Below, piece by piece: positions 34,193 through 43,479 of a DNA stretch of 64,000 nucleotides. The notes under the pieces were generated by a model. It had not been told where the DNA came from, did not search any database, and saw only the letters and a program-made list of their open reading frames with translations. The stretch is from Candidatus Devosia phytovorans (lineage in GTDB: Bacteria; Pseudomonadota; Alphaproteobacteria; Rhizobiales; Devosiaceae). A program made the position numbers and the translations under genes. The stretch lies in the NCBI GenBank assembly GCA_029202405.1, contig CP119312.1, positions 811,001 to 875,000 of the forward strand, in the 5' to 3' direction. Position 1 is the first letter of the stretch, and each line of letters opens with the position of its first letter.

Positions 34193-36355
34193 ATGAATTC
34201 GCCAAAACTGCTGACGGCTCTGACCGCAGCCCTGCTGGCCACGACCGTTTCGGTCAATGCCGCCGAATATTTTAATCGCGTATCGAGCTTTCCGGTTGGC
34301 CAGAACAATGAAGAAGCTGAAGCCAGCTCGTCGGAAATCATTACGGCAACCGATGACGGCATGACGCTGATCTATTCGGACAGCCCGGCCGGCGGCGTCG
34401 GCTTCGTCGACATCTCCGACGTCAGCGCACCCAAGGCTGGCGGCTTCATCCAGCTTGAAGGCGAGCCGACTTCGGTCACCGTGATCGGCGAAAAGGCCTA
34501 TGTGGCTGCCGATACGTCGGAAAGCTTCGCCGAGCCCTCCGGCAAGCTCTATGTCATCGATATCGCCAGCCAGGCAATCGACGGCGAATTCGAACTGGGC
34601 GGCCAGCCCGACTCGATCGCCCATAACAAGGACAACACGATCCTTGCAATCGCCATCGAAAACCAGCGCGACGAGGACGTCAACGACGGCGCGATCCCGC
34701 AAGCTCCTGCCGGTTTCCTGACCGTCATCACGCTGGACAATGGTGCCGTCACCGAAGCCGGCATCAAGAAGGTCGAGCTGACCGGCCAGTCGATCGCGCC
34801 AGACGACGCCGAAGCCGAATTCGTCGATTTCAACGACAATGACGAGATCGCGGTAACCCTCCAGGAAAACAACTACGTCGCCATCATCGACGCCAAGACG
34901 GCAACGGTCATCGGTGGTTTCGAGGCTGGCGAGACCGGCGTTTCCGGGGTCGACACCAAGAACGACGGCAAGATCGATTTCTCGGCCGACAAGGACGCCG
35001 TTCCGCGTGAGCCGGATGCCGTCAAGTGGCTCGACAACGAGCGCCTCGCCATCGCCAATGAAGGCGACTGGAACGGCGGCTCGCGCGGTTGGACCATCTT
35101 CAGCCGCGAGGGCGAAGTGCTGTTCGATTCGGGCAATGCGCTCGATGTCAATGCGGCCCAGCTTGGTCACTATCCCGACTATCGCAACAAGAAGGGCGTC
35201 GAGCCCGAGGGCATGGAAGTCGCAACATTTGGCGACACCCAGTATATCTTCATCGCCGAAGAGCGTTCCTCGCTGATCGCCGTCTACAAGGACAATGGCG
35301 CCGAGCCCGAGTTCGTCCAGACGCTGCCGTCGGGCATTTCGCCGGAAGGCGTGGTTGCCATTCCTTCGCGCAACCTGATCGCCACGGCCAATGAAGTTGA
35401 CCTGCGCGAAGATGGCGGCGTGGGCAGCCACGTCATGGTCTATGAACTGACCGAAGCCGACGCACCGGCCTATCCGACCATCATGAGCGATCTCGATGCC
35501 GATGGTCACCCGATCGGTTGGTCGGCCATTTCGGGCGCCGTTGGCGATGCAGAAAAGCCCGCAACGCTCTATGCCGTATCGGACAATGCGCTCTATGCCG
35601 CGCCGGCCATCTATACGATCGACGCTTCGGCCGTGCCGGCCAAGATCACGGGCAAGACCATCATCACCCGCAATGGTGACGTTGCCCAGATGATGGATAT
35701 GGAAGGCATCACGCTGGATGGCGAAGGCGGCTTCTGGCTGGCCAATGAAGGCGACAGCGACAGGCTGACCCCGCATGCGCTGATCCATGTGAATGCCGAC
35801 GGCGAAATCGAAGAAGAGATCGGTTTCCCGGTCGAATTGCTGGCTGGCCAGAAGCGCTTCGGCGCGGAAGGCATTGCCAAGGTTGACGATGTGCTGTGGG
35901 TCGCGATGCAGCGCGAATGGGGTGATGACGAGAAGGGCTTCGTGAAGCTCCTCGCCTATAACCTCGAAACCGAAGAATGGGGCGCTGTCAGCTACCCGCT
36001 GGAAGCTGCACCTGAAGGCGGCTGGGTCGGTCTCAGCGAAATCACCGTGCACGGCGACTATGCCTATATCGTCGAGCGCGACAACCAGATCGCAGACAAG
36101 GCCGGCCTCAAGTCGATCTACCGCGTCGCCCTCAGCGAGATGGTGCCGGCTGCCGTCGACGGGGAACTGCCGGTCGTCAGCAAGGAACTGGTGCGTGACC
36201 TGATCCCCGACCTCAAGACGCAGAACAGCTATGTGGTCGACAAGGTCGAGAGCTTTGCCATCGACAGCGAAGGCAATGGCTTTGTCATCACCGACAATGA
36301 CGGTGTCGACGACAGCTCGGGCGAGACCCATTTCTGGAGCATCGGCGCTCTCTGA
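34193..36355 (+). CDS. Secreted phytase-like esterase, probable phosphate-starvation protein
   Basis: The 720-aa exported protein has a signal peptide ending SVNAA and a beta-propeller body related to the choice-of-anchor-I / esterase-like activity of phytase proteins (GIKKVELTGQSIAP, PDAVKWLDNERLAIANEGDW, KKGVEPEGMEVA, DMEGITLDGEGGFWLANEGD). Such proteins probably hydrolyse phosphate esters outside the cytoplasm. The Pho box upstream supports induction by low phosphate. No C-terminal membrane anchor is seen. A strong terminator follows. Confidence 0.85.
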   Translation: MNSPKLLTALTAALLATTVSVNAAEYFNRVSSFPVGQNNEEAEASSSEIITATDDGMTLIYSDSPAGGVGFVDISDVSAPKAGGFIQLEGEPTSVTVIGEKAYVAADTSESFAEPSGKLYVIDIASQAIDGEFELGGQPDSIAHNKDNTILAIAIENQRDEDVNDGAIPQAPAGFLTVITLDNGAVTEAGIKKVELTGQSIAPDDAEAEFVDFNDNDEIAVTLQENNYVAIIDAKTATVIGGFEAGETGVSGVDTKNDGKIDFSADKDAVPREPDAVKWLDNERLAIANEGDWNGGSRGWTIFSREGEVLFDSGNALDVNAAQLGHYPDYRNKKGVEPEGMEVATFGDTQYIFIAEERSSLIAVYKDNGAEPEFVQTLPSGISPEGVVAIPSRNLIATANEVDLREDGGVGSHVMVYELTEADAPAYPTIMSDLDADGHPIGWSAISGAVGDAEKPATLYAVSDNALYAAPAIYTIDASAVPAKITGKTIITRNGDVAQMMDMEGITLDGEGGFWLANEGDSDRLTPHALIHVNADGEIEEEIGFPVELLAGQKRFGAEGIAKVDDVLWVAMQREWGDDEKGFVKLLAYNLETEEWGAVSYPLEAAPEGGWVGLSEITVHGDYAYIVERDNQIADKAGLKSIYRVALSEMVPAAVDGELPVVSKELVRDLIPDLKTQNSYVVDKVESFAIDSEGNGFVITDNDGVDDSSGETHFWSIGAL

Positions 36356-36377
36356 GCCATGTTCTGACGCTTCTGGA

Positions 36378-36408
36378 ACGGCCGGGCAGCTTGCCCGGCC
36401 GTTTGTTT
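36378..36408 (+). terminator. Rho-independent terminator after phytase-like gene
   Basis: Perfect 10-bp stem CGGCCGGGCA / TGCCCGGCCG (36379-36388, 36392-36401) with loop GCT, followed by TTTGTTTTG. Confidence 0.87.
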
Positions 36409-36534
36409 TGGCCCTGATGAAGCGAGTTTGATCGAAAGGGCCAAATCTGGCCGTGTATTCAAGGCAATGGCGGGGTTGCGCCAAAACCGCTCTTGCCTAC
36501 TATTCCCGAAGCTCAAAGGGGTGAACAACGGGCC

Positions 36535-39500
36535 GTGCTCAACCGCATCTACATTGTCGTCGGCCTGCTGGCGATCATCGTGCTGGGCGGTGCATTCATT
36601 GCGCCCCATTTCATCCGCTGGAGCGATTATCGCCTGCGGATGGAGGAACTGGCCACGGCCATGCTGGGTACGCCGGTGACGGTGCGCGGCGATATCCAGT
36701 TCACGCTATTGCCGCAGCCGCGGCTCCATTTCGACGACGTGCTGGTGGGGTCCACCGAAGCGCCGGCGGCAACGGTCGATAGTGTCGAAGCCGATTTTTC
36801 GCTGATGGATTTCCTGCGCGACAATTACAATATCACTCGGCTGGTGCTCAGCCAGCCGGTGATCGACTTCACTGTCGACGAAAGCGGGTTGTTCGGCAGC
36901 GGCGTGTCGCTGGAAACCGGCAACGGCGGGGTTGGGCTGAGCCAGGCGACGGTGGTCGGCGCCACGGTGCGGCTGATCGACGAACGCTCGGGCGAGCAGT
37001 TTTCGGCGGAGAATGTCAGCGGCGAATTCCGCCTGAGTGATTTCAGCGGACCAATCTCCTTTGTCGGCAGCGGCGACTATCGCGGCGCCAGTTACAGCGT
37101 GCGCCTGAATTCCAGCGCGGTGGATGGCAATGGCCGGGCGCGGCTCACCACTTTCCTGCAGCCGCAGTCGGCGGCTTTCACGCTCTCGACCGAGGGCATG
37201 CTCGAGCCAGGCATGGCGCCCAGGTTCAATGGCAAACTGGTCTATCGGCAGAAACCGCCGGCCAGCGACGTGGCCGGGGAGATCCGCGGCGATCTGGTGT
37301 TTGAAAGTGAAATGACGGCGTCCAGCGATCGCGTGGTGCTGTCGGGCTATACGCTGCGGCCGGACGAGAACCGGGCCGGTACGCGTCTGACGGGTGCGGC
37401 CAGCATTCAGCTCGGCGACGAGCGGAGTTTCGATGCGGTGATTTCGGGCGGCGTCTTCTCGCTGCCGCCGCGCGATGCGCAGGAAGAGACGGCGGGCCAA
37501 CCCTATGAACTGGTGCGGTTGCTGTCGGAATTGCCGGCGCCGACATTGCCACCCATGCCGGGACGGATCGGCGTGGACCTGGCCGAGATGGGCCTGCGCG
37601 GCTTCTCGCTGCGCAATGTGCGGGTCGATGCCGTCAGTGATGGTGCGGGCTGGACGGTGGAACAGTTTGCCGGTCAGTTGCCGGGGGACACCTCCTTGCA
37701 GGCCAGCGGGCAGCTGGGGGTGGATGGTGTGCATCCGACCTTCAGGGGTGATCTGTCGCTAACCAGCACGCGGCTCGACGGCTTTGCTGCGCTATGGCGC
37801 AAGCCCGATGAGGACAATGTGCTGTTCAATGTCCCGGCGTCGCTGGCCGGCCGCGCCATCCTCGGCGGTGACGCGCTGGGGCTCAACAATGGCGTGCTGA
37901 CGATCGAGGGGCAAAGCCACGCGGTGGAACTGCGCCTGGGTTTTGGCGAGGAGAAGCGCCTCGATCTGGTCGGGCATTTCGATGCGCTGAGTGCCGCTGA
38001 CAGTGAGATCGTCAGTGCCTTGCTGCCCAATGCGACAAGTGATGCGGCTTTCGGCACCAGTTTCCCTGAGGGCAGTTTTTCGCTGACGGCCAAGTCTGCG
38101 CGAGTGTTGGGACTCGATGGCACGACGCTGGTGGCTGAAGGGCAGTGGCGCGCCGGGCAAATCAATCTGTCGCGGCTATCGGCGGCGGACTTGGGTGGTG
38201 TTGGCTTCGACACGACGCTCAATGCGTCCGGTACCCTGGCGGAGCCGGTGCTTTCCGGGTCGGGCCTGTTGCGCGTCGTGGGCGGTTCGGCGCCGGCGAT
38301 GACGCGGATCTATGACCTGTTCGACATGCCGCATCCGTGGCGCGATTTTCTTGCGCGATCCGCGCCGGCCGACCTGATGATCGATGTCAGCGAGCCGGTC
38401 GAAGGGGCGCAGACGGTGACCATGGGCGGTGCCCTCGGTTTTGGCGAACTCAATCTGCGGGCCGAACTCGATGGCGGATTACGGGGCTTCTCGACGGCGC
38501 CGCTGCGTGTGACCGGGGGGCTGGAAAGTACCGATATTGCCGGGCTGACGCAGCAGATCGGCTTTGGCAATGCCGACCTGTTCGATAGCGAGGGTTCGAT
38601 GCTGCTCAGCTTCGGGGTCGAGGGGGTGCCCAGCGAAGGTCTCACGAGCAGTCTCACCGCCAGCCTCGGCGAAGAAAATATAGGTTTTTCCGGCAGCTTG
38701 CTGGCGAAAGATGGCGGCGAGATTCAAGGCACGGGCACGCTTGATGCCCGATTGGCGGATGCCGGGGCACTGGCACGGGTCGTGGGTGTGCGCGGGCTCA
38801 GCCTGCCGCTGGCCAGCGGCAGCGCGCAGCTGCATTTTGAGGGCGATCGTCTGGCCCGGCTGACAGAAATTGCCGGAACCTCGGGCGAGACTGGCTTTTC
38901 AGGTGAACTGGCGCTTTCGCGCACCGGCACAACGACGGCGGTGAGCGGGACGATCGCGGTGGATATGGTTTCGGCGGAAGGGCTGGCGGTGACGCTGTTT
39001 GGTCCCGCAGCACTGGTGGCGGGTGATGGCGTCTGGCCGGAGGGTCCTCTGGCCACCGATAGCGAGACGCGGCAAACGCGGGGCACGGTGACGGTCAGCG
39101 CTGGCGGCATGGCGGTTGGCGGTGCCCAGCGCTTTGGTGCCACCAGTTTCGAGTTGAGCTGGGACGAGACGCGAATGCGTCTGGCGCGGTTCGAGGCCAA
39201 TATGGATTCTGGCACTCTGGGGCTCGATATCGCGGTGTGCTGCTCGGGTCCCTTGAGCGACCGGACCGTCAGCGGGCGCATGACCCTGACCGGCATGCCG
39301 ATCGACACGGTCATGCCGCCGGCTGTTGCGGAAGCGCTGGGCGGCGTGGCCGAGGGCGGATTGCGTTTCGAGGGCACGGGCGCAAGCCTTGCCGATGTGC
39401 TGGCGACGGCATCCGGTGAAGGCAATTTCACCCTGACCGACTTCACGGCAGACGGCCTGACGCCCGAGGTGTTCACGACCATTGCTGGGCTCGAAGACGT

Positions 39501-40191
39501 GCTCGACATGGAGCCGGACGACATGGGTACGATCATGGACATGGCGCTGGGGCAGGGGGCGTTTGCCGCGCCGTCGGCCACGGGCGCCTTCACCATTGCC
39601 GGCGGCGTGCTTCGGCTGGCCAATCTGATCGTAGAGGGAGAGGACGCGGGTCTCGCTGGCAGCCTCAACCTGACGCTGGGCAGTCTCGGGCTCGGCGGTA
39701 GCTTTGCCCTGACGCCACGGAACCTTGTTGACGACAGTGGTCTCGTCAGCCCCGAGACGGCGCGGATCATCGCGCGCGTGGCCGGAACGCTGGTGGCGCC
39801 GCAGGTGACTGTCGACCTTGAGGAAATGATTGCGGCCGTGATGGTGCGGGCCAATGAGATCGAGGTGGACCGGCTTGAACAGCTGCAGGCCGAGGATGCC
39901 GAGCGGCAGCGGGCGGCGGCCGAGGAGCGGAATCGGCTGATTGCGGAACAGCAGCGCCGCGCAGCAGAAGAAGCAGCGCGCCTTGCTGCGCAAGAAGAAG
40001 CGCAACGCATGCTCGACCTGGCAGCTGCCGCCGAGCAGGAACGGGTTCGGCTGGAGAATTTGCGTCAACAGCAATTGCAGACGCCGATTACCGTGCCCCC
40101 GGTTCAGATGCTCCCACCCATCGACGGGCCGATTGAACTTGGACTTCCGGCCAACCAATTCGATGGATCGACCGTGAACCGGCCCCTCTAG
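36535..40191 (+). CDS. AsmA-family envelope protein
   Basis: Large inner-membrane-anchored protein of about 1218 aa. An N-terminal membrane helix (IYIVVGLLAIIVLGGAFIAP) is followed by the AsmA N-terminal signature (TPVTVRGDIQFTLLPQPRLH) and long beta-rich repeats; the C-terminal AsmA domain lies near residues 950-1100. It ends in a Glu/Arg/Ala coiled coil (EEAARLAAQEEAQRM) and a proline-rich tail. The family takes part in lipid transport to, or assembly of, the outer membrane. I prefer the GTG at 36535, just before the anchor; a TTG at 36493 would add 14 residues. Confidence 0.87.
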   Translation: MLNRIYIVVGLLAIIVLGGAFIAPHFIRWSDYRLRMEELATAMLGTPVTVRGDIQFTLLPQPRLHFDDVLVGSTEAPAATVDSVEADFSLMDFLRDNYNITRLVLSQPVIDFTVDESGLFGSGVSLETGNGGVGLSQATVVGATVRLIDERSGEQFSAENVSGEFRLSDFSGPISFVGSGDYRGASYSVRLNSSAVDGNGRARLTTFLQPQSAAFTLSTEGMLEPGMAPRFNGKLVYRQKPPASDVAGEIRGDLVFESEMTASSDRVVLSGYTLRPDENRAGTRLTGAASIQLGDERSFDAVISGGVFSLPPRDAQEETAGQPYELVRLLSELPAPTLPPMPGRIGVDLAEMGLRGFSLRNVRVDAVSDGAGWTVEQFAGQLPGDTSLQASGQLGVDGVHPTFRGDLSLTSTRLDGFAALWRKPDEDNVLFNVPASLAGRAILGGDALGLNNGVLTIEGQSHAVELRLGFGEEKRLDLVGHFDALSAADSEIVSALLPNATSDAAFGTSFPEGSFSLTAKSARVLGLDGTTLVAEGQWRAGQINLSRLSAADLGGVGFDTTLNASGTLAEPVLSGSGLLRVVGGSAPAMTRIYDLFDMPHPWRDFLARSAPADLMIDVSEPVEGAQTVTMGGALGFGELNLRAELDGGLRGFSTAPLRVTGGLESTDIAGLTQQIGFGNADLFDSEGSMLLSFGVEGVPSEGLTSSLTASLGEENIGFSGSLLAKDGGEIQGTGTLDARLADAGALARVVGVRGLSLPLASGSAQLHFEGDRLARLTEIAGTSGETGFSGELALSRTGTTTAVSGTIAVDMVSAEGLAVTLFGPAALVAGDGVWPEGPLATDSETRQTRGTVTVSAGGMAVGGAQRFGATSFELSWDETRMRLARFEANMDSGTLGLDIAVCCSGPLSDRTVSGRMTLTGMPIDTVMPPAVAEALGGVAEGGLRFEGTGASLADVLATASGEGNFTLTDFTADGLTPEVFTTIAGLEDVLDMEPDDMGTIMDMALGQGAFAAPSATGAFTIAGGVLRLANLIVEGEDAGLAGSLNLTLGSLGLGGSFALTPRNLVDDSGLVSPETARIIARVAGTLVAPQVTVDLEEMIAAVMVRANEIEVDRLEQLQAEDAERQRAAAEERNRLIAEQQRRAAEEAARLAAQEEAQRMLDLAAAAEQERVRLENLRQQQLQTPITVPPVQMLPPIDGPIELGLPANQFDGSTVNRPL

Positions 40192-40397
40192 GCGTTCCTG
40201 TCCTGATACCAGCGCAATACGGCGAGCCGGGCGGCCGAGGAGAGATTGGCAGTCGAGCGGGTTTCGTCGATGTCGCGGATCAGCGCGGCCATGGGCTGGT
40301 TTTTCTCGGCGGCCATGGCTTCAAGGCCGGCCCAGAACTCGGGCTCCAGCGCGATGGATGTGCGATGGCCGGCGATGGACAGGGAACGCTTGTCCAT
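40188..40397 (-). CDS. Ribbon-helix-helix domain protein
   Basis: A 69-aa protein of the RHH type common in alphaproteobacteria: RSLSIAGHRTSIALEPEFW forms the beta strand and first helix, and NQPMAALIRDID the second. It is a probable small DNA-binding protein with unknown target. It follows sspB after 9 bases on the same strand and overlaps by 4 bases the convergent AsmA gene. Confidence 0.82.
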   Translation of the reverse strand: MDKRSLSIAGHRTSIALEPEFWAGLEAMAAEKNQPMAALIRDIDETRSTANLSSAARLAVLRWYQDRNA

Positions 40398-40406
40398 CGG
40401 GACGTA

Positions 40407-40892
40407 CTAAGGCTTTTTGCGGAAGGCGTCGAGGCTGACGACCTTTTCACCAGGCTGCTCTTCGCCAGCGGGGGCGGCAGCCGTGGTTTCGACCTCATCA
40501 TCGGCATCAGCCTCGACAGCAGCGGCGCCAGGCGCGGTAGCCGGATCGAACTGCAGGCCGAACTGCACGGACGGGTCAAAGAAGCCCTTGATGGCAGCAA
40601 AGGGGATGACCAGCGTCTCGGGAATGCCGTCGAATGACAGACCGACCTCGAAACCAATCTCGGTGACCTTGAGGTCCCAATACTGGTTCTGGATGACGAT
40701 GGTCATTTCCTTGTCGTACTGGCCGAGCAGCTTTTCGCTCAGGCGCACGCCGGGCGCGCGGGTCAGGAAGGAAATGAAGAAGTGATGCTCGCCGGGCAGG
40801 CCGGTGCGGGCGACCTCGGACAGCACCTTACGCACGACGCCGCGCAGAGCTTCCTGGGCGAGAATGTCGTATCGCATGTGATCTTCGGCCAT
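40407..40892 (-). CDS. sspB: ClpXP adaptor SspB, alphaproteobacterial type
   Basis: Adaptor that delivers ssrA-tagged, stalled translation products to the ClpXP protease. The 161-aa product has the SspB core (YDILAQEALRGVVRKVLSEV, HHFFISFLTRAPGVRLSEKL, FEVGLSFDGIPETLVIPFAA), an acidic flexible linker and the C-terminal ClpX-binding tail EKVVSLDAFRKKP. The ATG at 40892 follows GGAAGG. The tmRNA gene lies directly upstream on the same strand, linking tag and adaptor. Confidence 0.92.
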   Translation of the reverse strand: MAEDHMRYDILAQEALRGVVRKVLSEVARTGLPGEHHFFISFLTRAPGVRLSEKLLGQYDKEMTIVIQNQYWDLKVTEIGFEVGLSFDGIPETLVIPFAAIKGFFDPSVQFGLQFDPATAPGAAAVEADADDEVETTAAAPAGEEQPGEKVVSLDAFRKKP

Positions 40893-41013
40893 TTTTACCT
40901 TCCAGCGTCGCCACGGCAATCCGCGGCAGCAGTTATTCGAATCCAGAATGGTCCATATCAGCCTCACGTTCCGTGAGAATTCAAGGATAAAGGCGCGATT
41001 GTCGGAAACAGGG

Positions 41014-41045
41014 AAAAGTGCAGGCTTCTGTTGCCAGGTGCCTGC
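41014..41045 (-). terminator. Probable terminator of ssrA
   Basis: On the reverse strand GCAGGC (41045-41040) pairs with GCCTGC (41025-41020), followed by a short T-containing tail. The stem is modest, so confidence is moderate. It separates ssrA from sspB. Confidence 0.5.
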
Positions 41046-41334
41046 GGACCCCGCCTGTCACCCGGCTAGGGGTGGAGGACTTAATTTCCCAATGCTAGCA
41101 CTGCTTACGCAGCGAGAGCGACTGGAGCCTTATTGTTGTCATTTGCAACTATAAGTTTCGGACCGATAACGGTGGTACCTCACCGAGCAAAAGCACACCC
41201 TTTACGCCCTCGTCGATCCTGTTTCGCCCCCATTGGCTACTCTCAGAGAGGGTAGATGGTGGAGGCGCCGGGTACTGCCCCCGGGTCCGAAAGGTTTATT
41301 ATGATGACAGTTTATCGCCATAGCTCTTGCGAGC
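41046..41334 (-). ncRNA. ssrA: Two-piece (circularly permuted) tmRNA
   Basis: Rescues stalled ribosomes. Read on the reverse strand, the acceptor piece comes first, from about 41334 to 41257, with a T-arm-like hairpin and 3' end CGCCTCCACCA. A short spacer (41256-41232) follows. Then comes the coding piece, starting GGGGGCG at 41231, which pairs with CGCCTCC to rebuild the acceptor stem. The tag frame at 41146-41105 reads ANDNNKAPVALAA-stop, preceded by the usual ATAGTT before the resume codon GCA. Acceptor before coding piece is the alphaproteobacterial permuted order. Outer ends are approximate. Confidence 0.9.
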
Positions 41335-41340
41335 AGCTCC

Positions 41341-41369
41341 TATATAGGCGCCCGTGAGCGCGGATGCAA
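41341..41369 (-). promoter_or_regulatory. ssrA: Sigma-70-type promoter of ssrA
   Basis: On the reverse strand a TTGCAT -35 (41369-41364) and a TATATA -10 (41346-41341) are separated by exactly 17 bp, placing the start near 41334, just ahead of the tmRNA acceptor piece. Confidence 0.75.
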
Positions 41370-41402
41370 ATGGCGGCTGTGACAAAACGGTAAAGCTGCG
41401 CG

Positions 41403-42623
41403 TCAGTCCGCTGCCGGCAGATGCTCCAGAGTGAGGCCTCGGGTGGCCCGTTCGCCGAAGCCAGGCCAGATTGCGTCATGGGTGATGGCGAAATAGCTGG
41501 CGCTGTCAGACTGGCCCTTGAGATGGAGGTCGAGGAAGGCGGTGGCGAAATGCTGGGCCACATTGTTCATGCGCTCGTTGGACCAGACGAAATCGGCATA
41601 GTGCTCGAAGGTGCCGCTGTCGGCGAGGCCGTAGGTTTCGTGCGGCGCCGGGATGGGGGCGGCGGCATTGTGGCCGGCGCCGGCGAAGGTCAGCAGATGG
41701 CGGTCGGCATTGGTGGTTTCCTCGAACAGCACGCGGATGCCGTTCCGGTAGTCGGAAACCTCGTCCTGGTCACCGGCCATGAAGAGCACGGGCATGGTGA
41801 TGCCGGCGAGACCATCGGCATCCCAGAAGTCGTTCTGGCGGCCCCAGGGGCCGATGGCGATGATGGCCTTAAGGCGGGGATCGGCAAGGTCGGCATAGGC
41901 CGGGCTGCCGGCGGTGACACCGGCCAGGGCCTGGGCGGGGGCAAAGCCTGATCCAGCAGCAGCCGGGGCAAGGCCGGCACCGGCGCTGACGAGGGCGCCA
42001 TAGCCGCCCATGGAATAGCCGATGATGGCGCTGTTCTCGGCATCGACCAGTCCGGCCAGTTCGCCATCGAGCCTGCTCATGGTATCGAGGACGAAGAGCT
42101 GGTCGGGCGCGCGGTTGGCGAGGGTCGAGGCAAAGCCGAGCTGGTTGTCATAGGTGCTTTCGAAGTGATCGACGGCGGCCACGACGTAACCCTTGCTGGC
42201 AAGGTTCTCGCCGAAATGGCTGAGCAGGAATCGATTTCCGGGAAAGCCATGGGAGACGACGACGAGCGGGTAGGGGCCGGATTGCGCATCGGGCGCGGCG
42301 TCTCTGGTGGCGGTGCCGGTCAGGGACACGAGCGTTACGCCATCGCGCAGGACCACGTCTTCATAGGTAGTCCGGGCCGAAGGATCGGCTTTGGCGGGGT
42401 ACCAGAGTTCGACGGTCAGCGGGCGATCCTGCGTCGCATCGCCGCCAGCGAGGATGTCGGGGCGGCCGGCGTCGACCAGGTTCAACGTGCGGACGCCGAC
42501 GGCGAGGTCTCCGCGCTGCGCCAGTACGGGTGCGTCGGGGCGCAGCGAATCGATGCGATTGTCCTGCGCCAGCGTCGCGCCTGCCGATATCGCCCAAACC
42601 ATTGCCACCGCCAGAAATCTCAT
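41403..42623 (-). CDS. Secreted alpha/beta hydrolase (dienelactone/PAF-acetylhydrolase-like)
   Basis: A 406-aa exported protein (signal peptide MRFLAVAMVWAISAGATLA) with the alpha/beta-hydrolase fold: oxyanion region VVSHGFPGNRFLLSHF, nucleophile motif GYSMGGYG, a later aspartate in MAGDQDEVSDY and histidine in GAGHNA. Substrate is unknown; the layout resembles platelet-activating-factor acetylhydrolase or dienelactone hydrolase relatives. The ATG at 42623 follows AGGAG. It ends 34 bases before the ssrA -35 element. Confidence 0.85.
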   Translation of the reverse strand: MRFLAVAMVWAISAGATLAQDNRIDSLRPDAPVLAQRGDLAVGVRTLNLVDAGRPDILAGGDATQDRPLTVELWYPAKADPSARTTYEDVVLRDGVTLVSLTGTATRDAAPDAQSGPYPLVVVSHGFPGNRFLLSHFGENLASKGYVVAAVDHFESTYDNQLGFASTLANRAPDQLFVLDTMSRLDGELAGLVDAENSAIIGYSMGGYGALVSAGAGLAPAAAGSGFAPAQALAGVTAGSPAYADLADPRLKAIIAIGPWGRQNDFWDADGLAGITMPVLFMAGDQDEVSDYRNGIRVLFEETTNADRHLLTFAGAGHNAAAPIPAPHETYGLADSGTFEHYADFVWSNERMNNVAQHFATAFLDLHLKGQSDSASYFAITHDAIWPGFGERATRGLTLEHLPAAD

Positions 42624-42687
42624 ATCCGCTCTCCTGTTGCGGAAAAAGATTGGCACATCCGCACGACAGTTTTGCAAGTGGACGGGT

Positions 42688-42927
42688 TCAGCCCCTCCAG
42701 ACCATGCCCATGTAGACGCCGCCGGCTTCGAGTTCATCCAGCATCTGGGCGAGATGTTTTTGCCTGGTCTCGTCGCGCTTTACCTTGTTGATCCAGAGCA
42801 GGTAGTCATTGCGCTGATAGGGTGGGCGGGCGTCGTATTTTTCGCGCAAGCCGCGCTCCTCCAATGCCGCGCGGACAAAGTCAGGCATGTCTTCGCGCTT
42901 GCGCAGCGGGCGAAGGGCCGGGCTCAT
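42688..42927 (-). CDS. YdeI/OmpD-associated-like small protein
   Basis: A 79-aa protein with a short LRKREDMPDFVRAALEERGL helix and a C-terminal YQRNDYLLWINKVKRDETR that matches the end of YdeI/OmpD-associated (bacteriocin-protection-type) proteins. It is shorter than full-length members, so it may be a single-module form or a remnant. Its ATG overlaps the ridA stop (ATGA), making it the second gene of a ridA operon. Confidence 0.7.
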   Translation of the reverse strand: MSPALRPLRKREDMPDFVRAALEERGLREKYDARPPYQRNDYLLWINKVKRDETRQKHLAQMLDELEAGGVYMGMVWRG

Positions 42928-43322
42928 GGCAGGACGACTTGCGCTTCGATCTCGATCAGGAAGTCAGGATTGGCGAGGCCGGCAACCATCATCGCCGTAA
43001 CGAGAGGCGGATTGGGGCGCTGGCCCCAGACCTTCATCCATTCGGCAAAGCCGGGATGGAGATCCACCCCTTGCTGGATGATCAGCGTGACCTTGACCAG
43101 ATTGTCGAGCGAGCCGCCCGCCGCGTCGATCACCTTGAGCATATTGGCCAAGGCCTGTTCCGTCTGCCTTCCGATATCCCCCTTGCCGACAATCTCGCCG
43201 GCCATGTTGACAGCATTCTGGCCGCCGACAAGCAGGATACGGGCGCCGGCGGGGATGACGATGCCCTGCGAAAAGGCGGGATTGTGGTGCATGCCTTCGG
43301 GTTTGATGTAGTCGATGGTCAT
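42924..43322 (-). CDS. RidA-family (YjgF/YER057c) protein
   Basis: The family deaminates reactive enamine/imine intermediates of amino-acid metabolism; subfamily activities vary. The 132-aa product has the RidA core: GQNAVNMAGEIVGKGDIGRQ, QALANMLKVIDAAGGSLDNL, VKVTLII and the C-terminal IEIEAQVVLP. The usual catalytic arginine region (NPPLVTAMMVAGLANPDFLI) differs from the archetype, so this may be a non-canonical member. The ATG at 43322 follows GAGGAG. It is divergent from thyA. Confidence 0.82.
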   Translation of the reverse strand: MTIDYIKPEGMHHNPAFSQGIVIPAGARILLVGGQNAVNMAGEIVGKGDIGRQTEQALANMLKVIDAAGGSLDNLVKVTLIIQQGVDLHPGFAEWMKVWGQRPNPPLVTAMMVAGLANPDFLIEIEAQVVLP

Positions 43323-43479
43323 GTTGCTGCTCCTCGGTTGCTGGGGAGAGCTTAGCGCAAAGCTGCTGACATCCAATGGCAGGGCGTGGTGTGGTATTAG
43401 GTTACTCGCCGGTGATTGGGCTGTGGGCTGTGGTGCACCGAACATGCCCAAGTTGCAGAATCGGAGTAGTGATTAGCGC

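Noticed and set aside
34190..36484. 764-codon reverse-strand frame opposite the phytase-like gene
   Set aside because: Shadow frame; the forward protein has a signal peptide, Pho box and terminator.
41257..41340. A lone tRNA gene suggested by the CCA end and T-arm-like hairpin
   Set aside because: It lacks an anticodon arm and pairs with GGGGGCG in the adjacent coding piece; it is the tmRNA acceptor piece.
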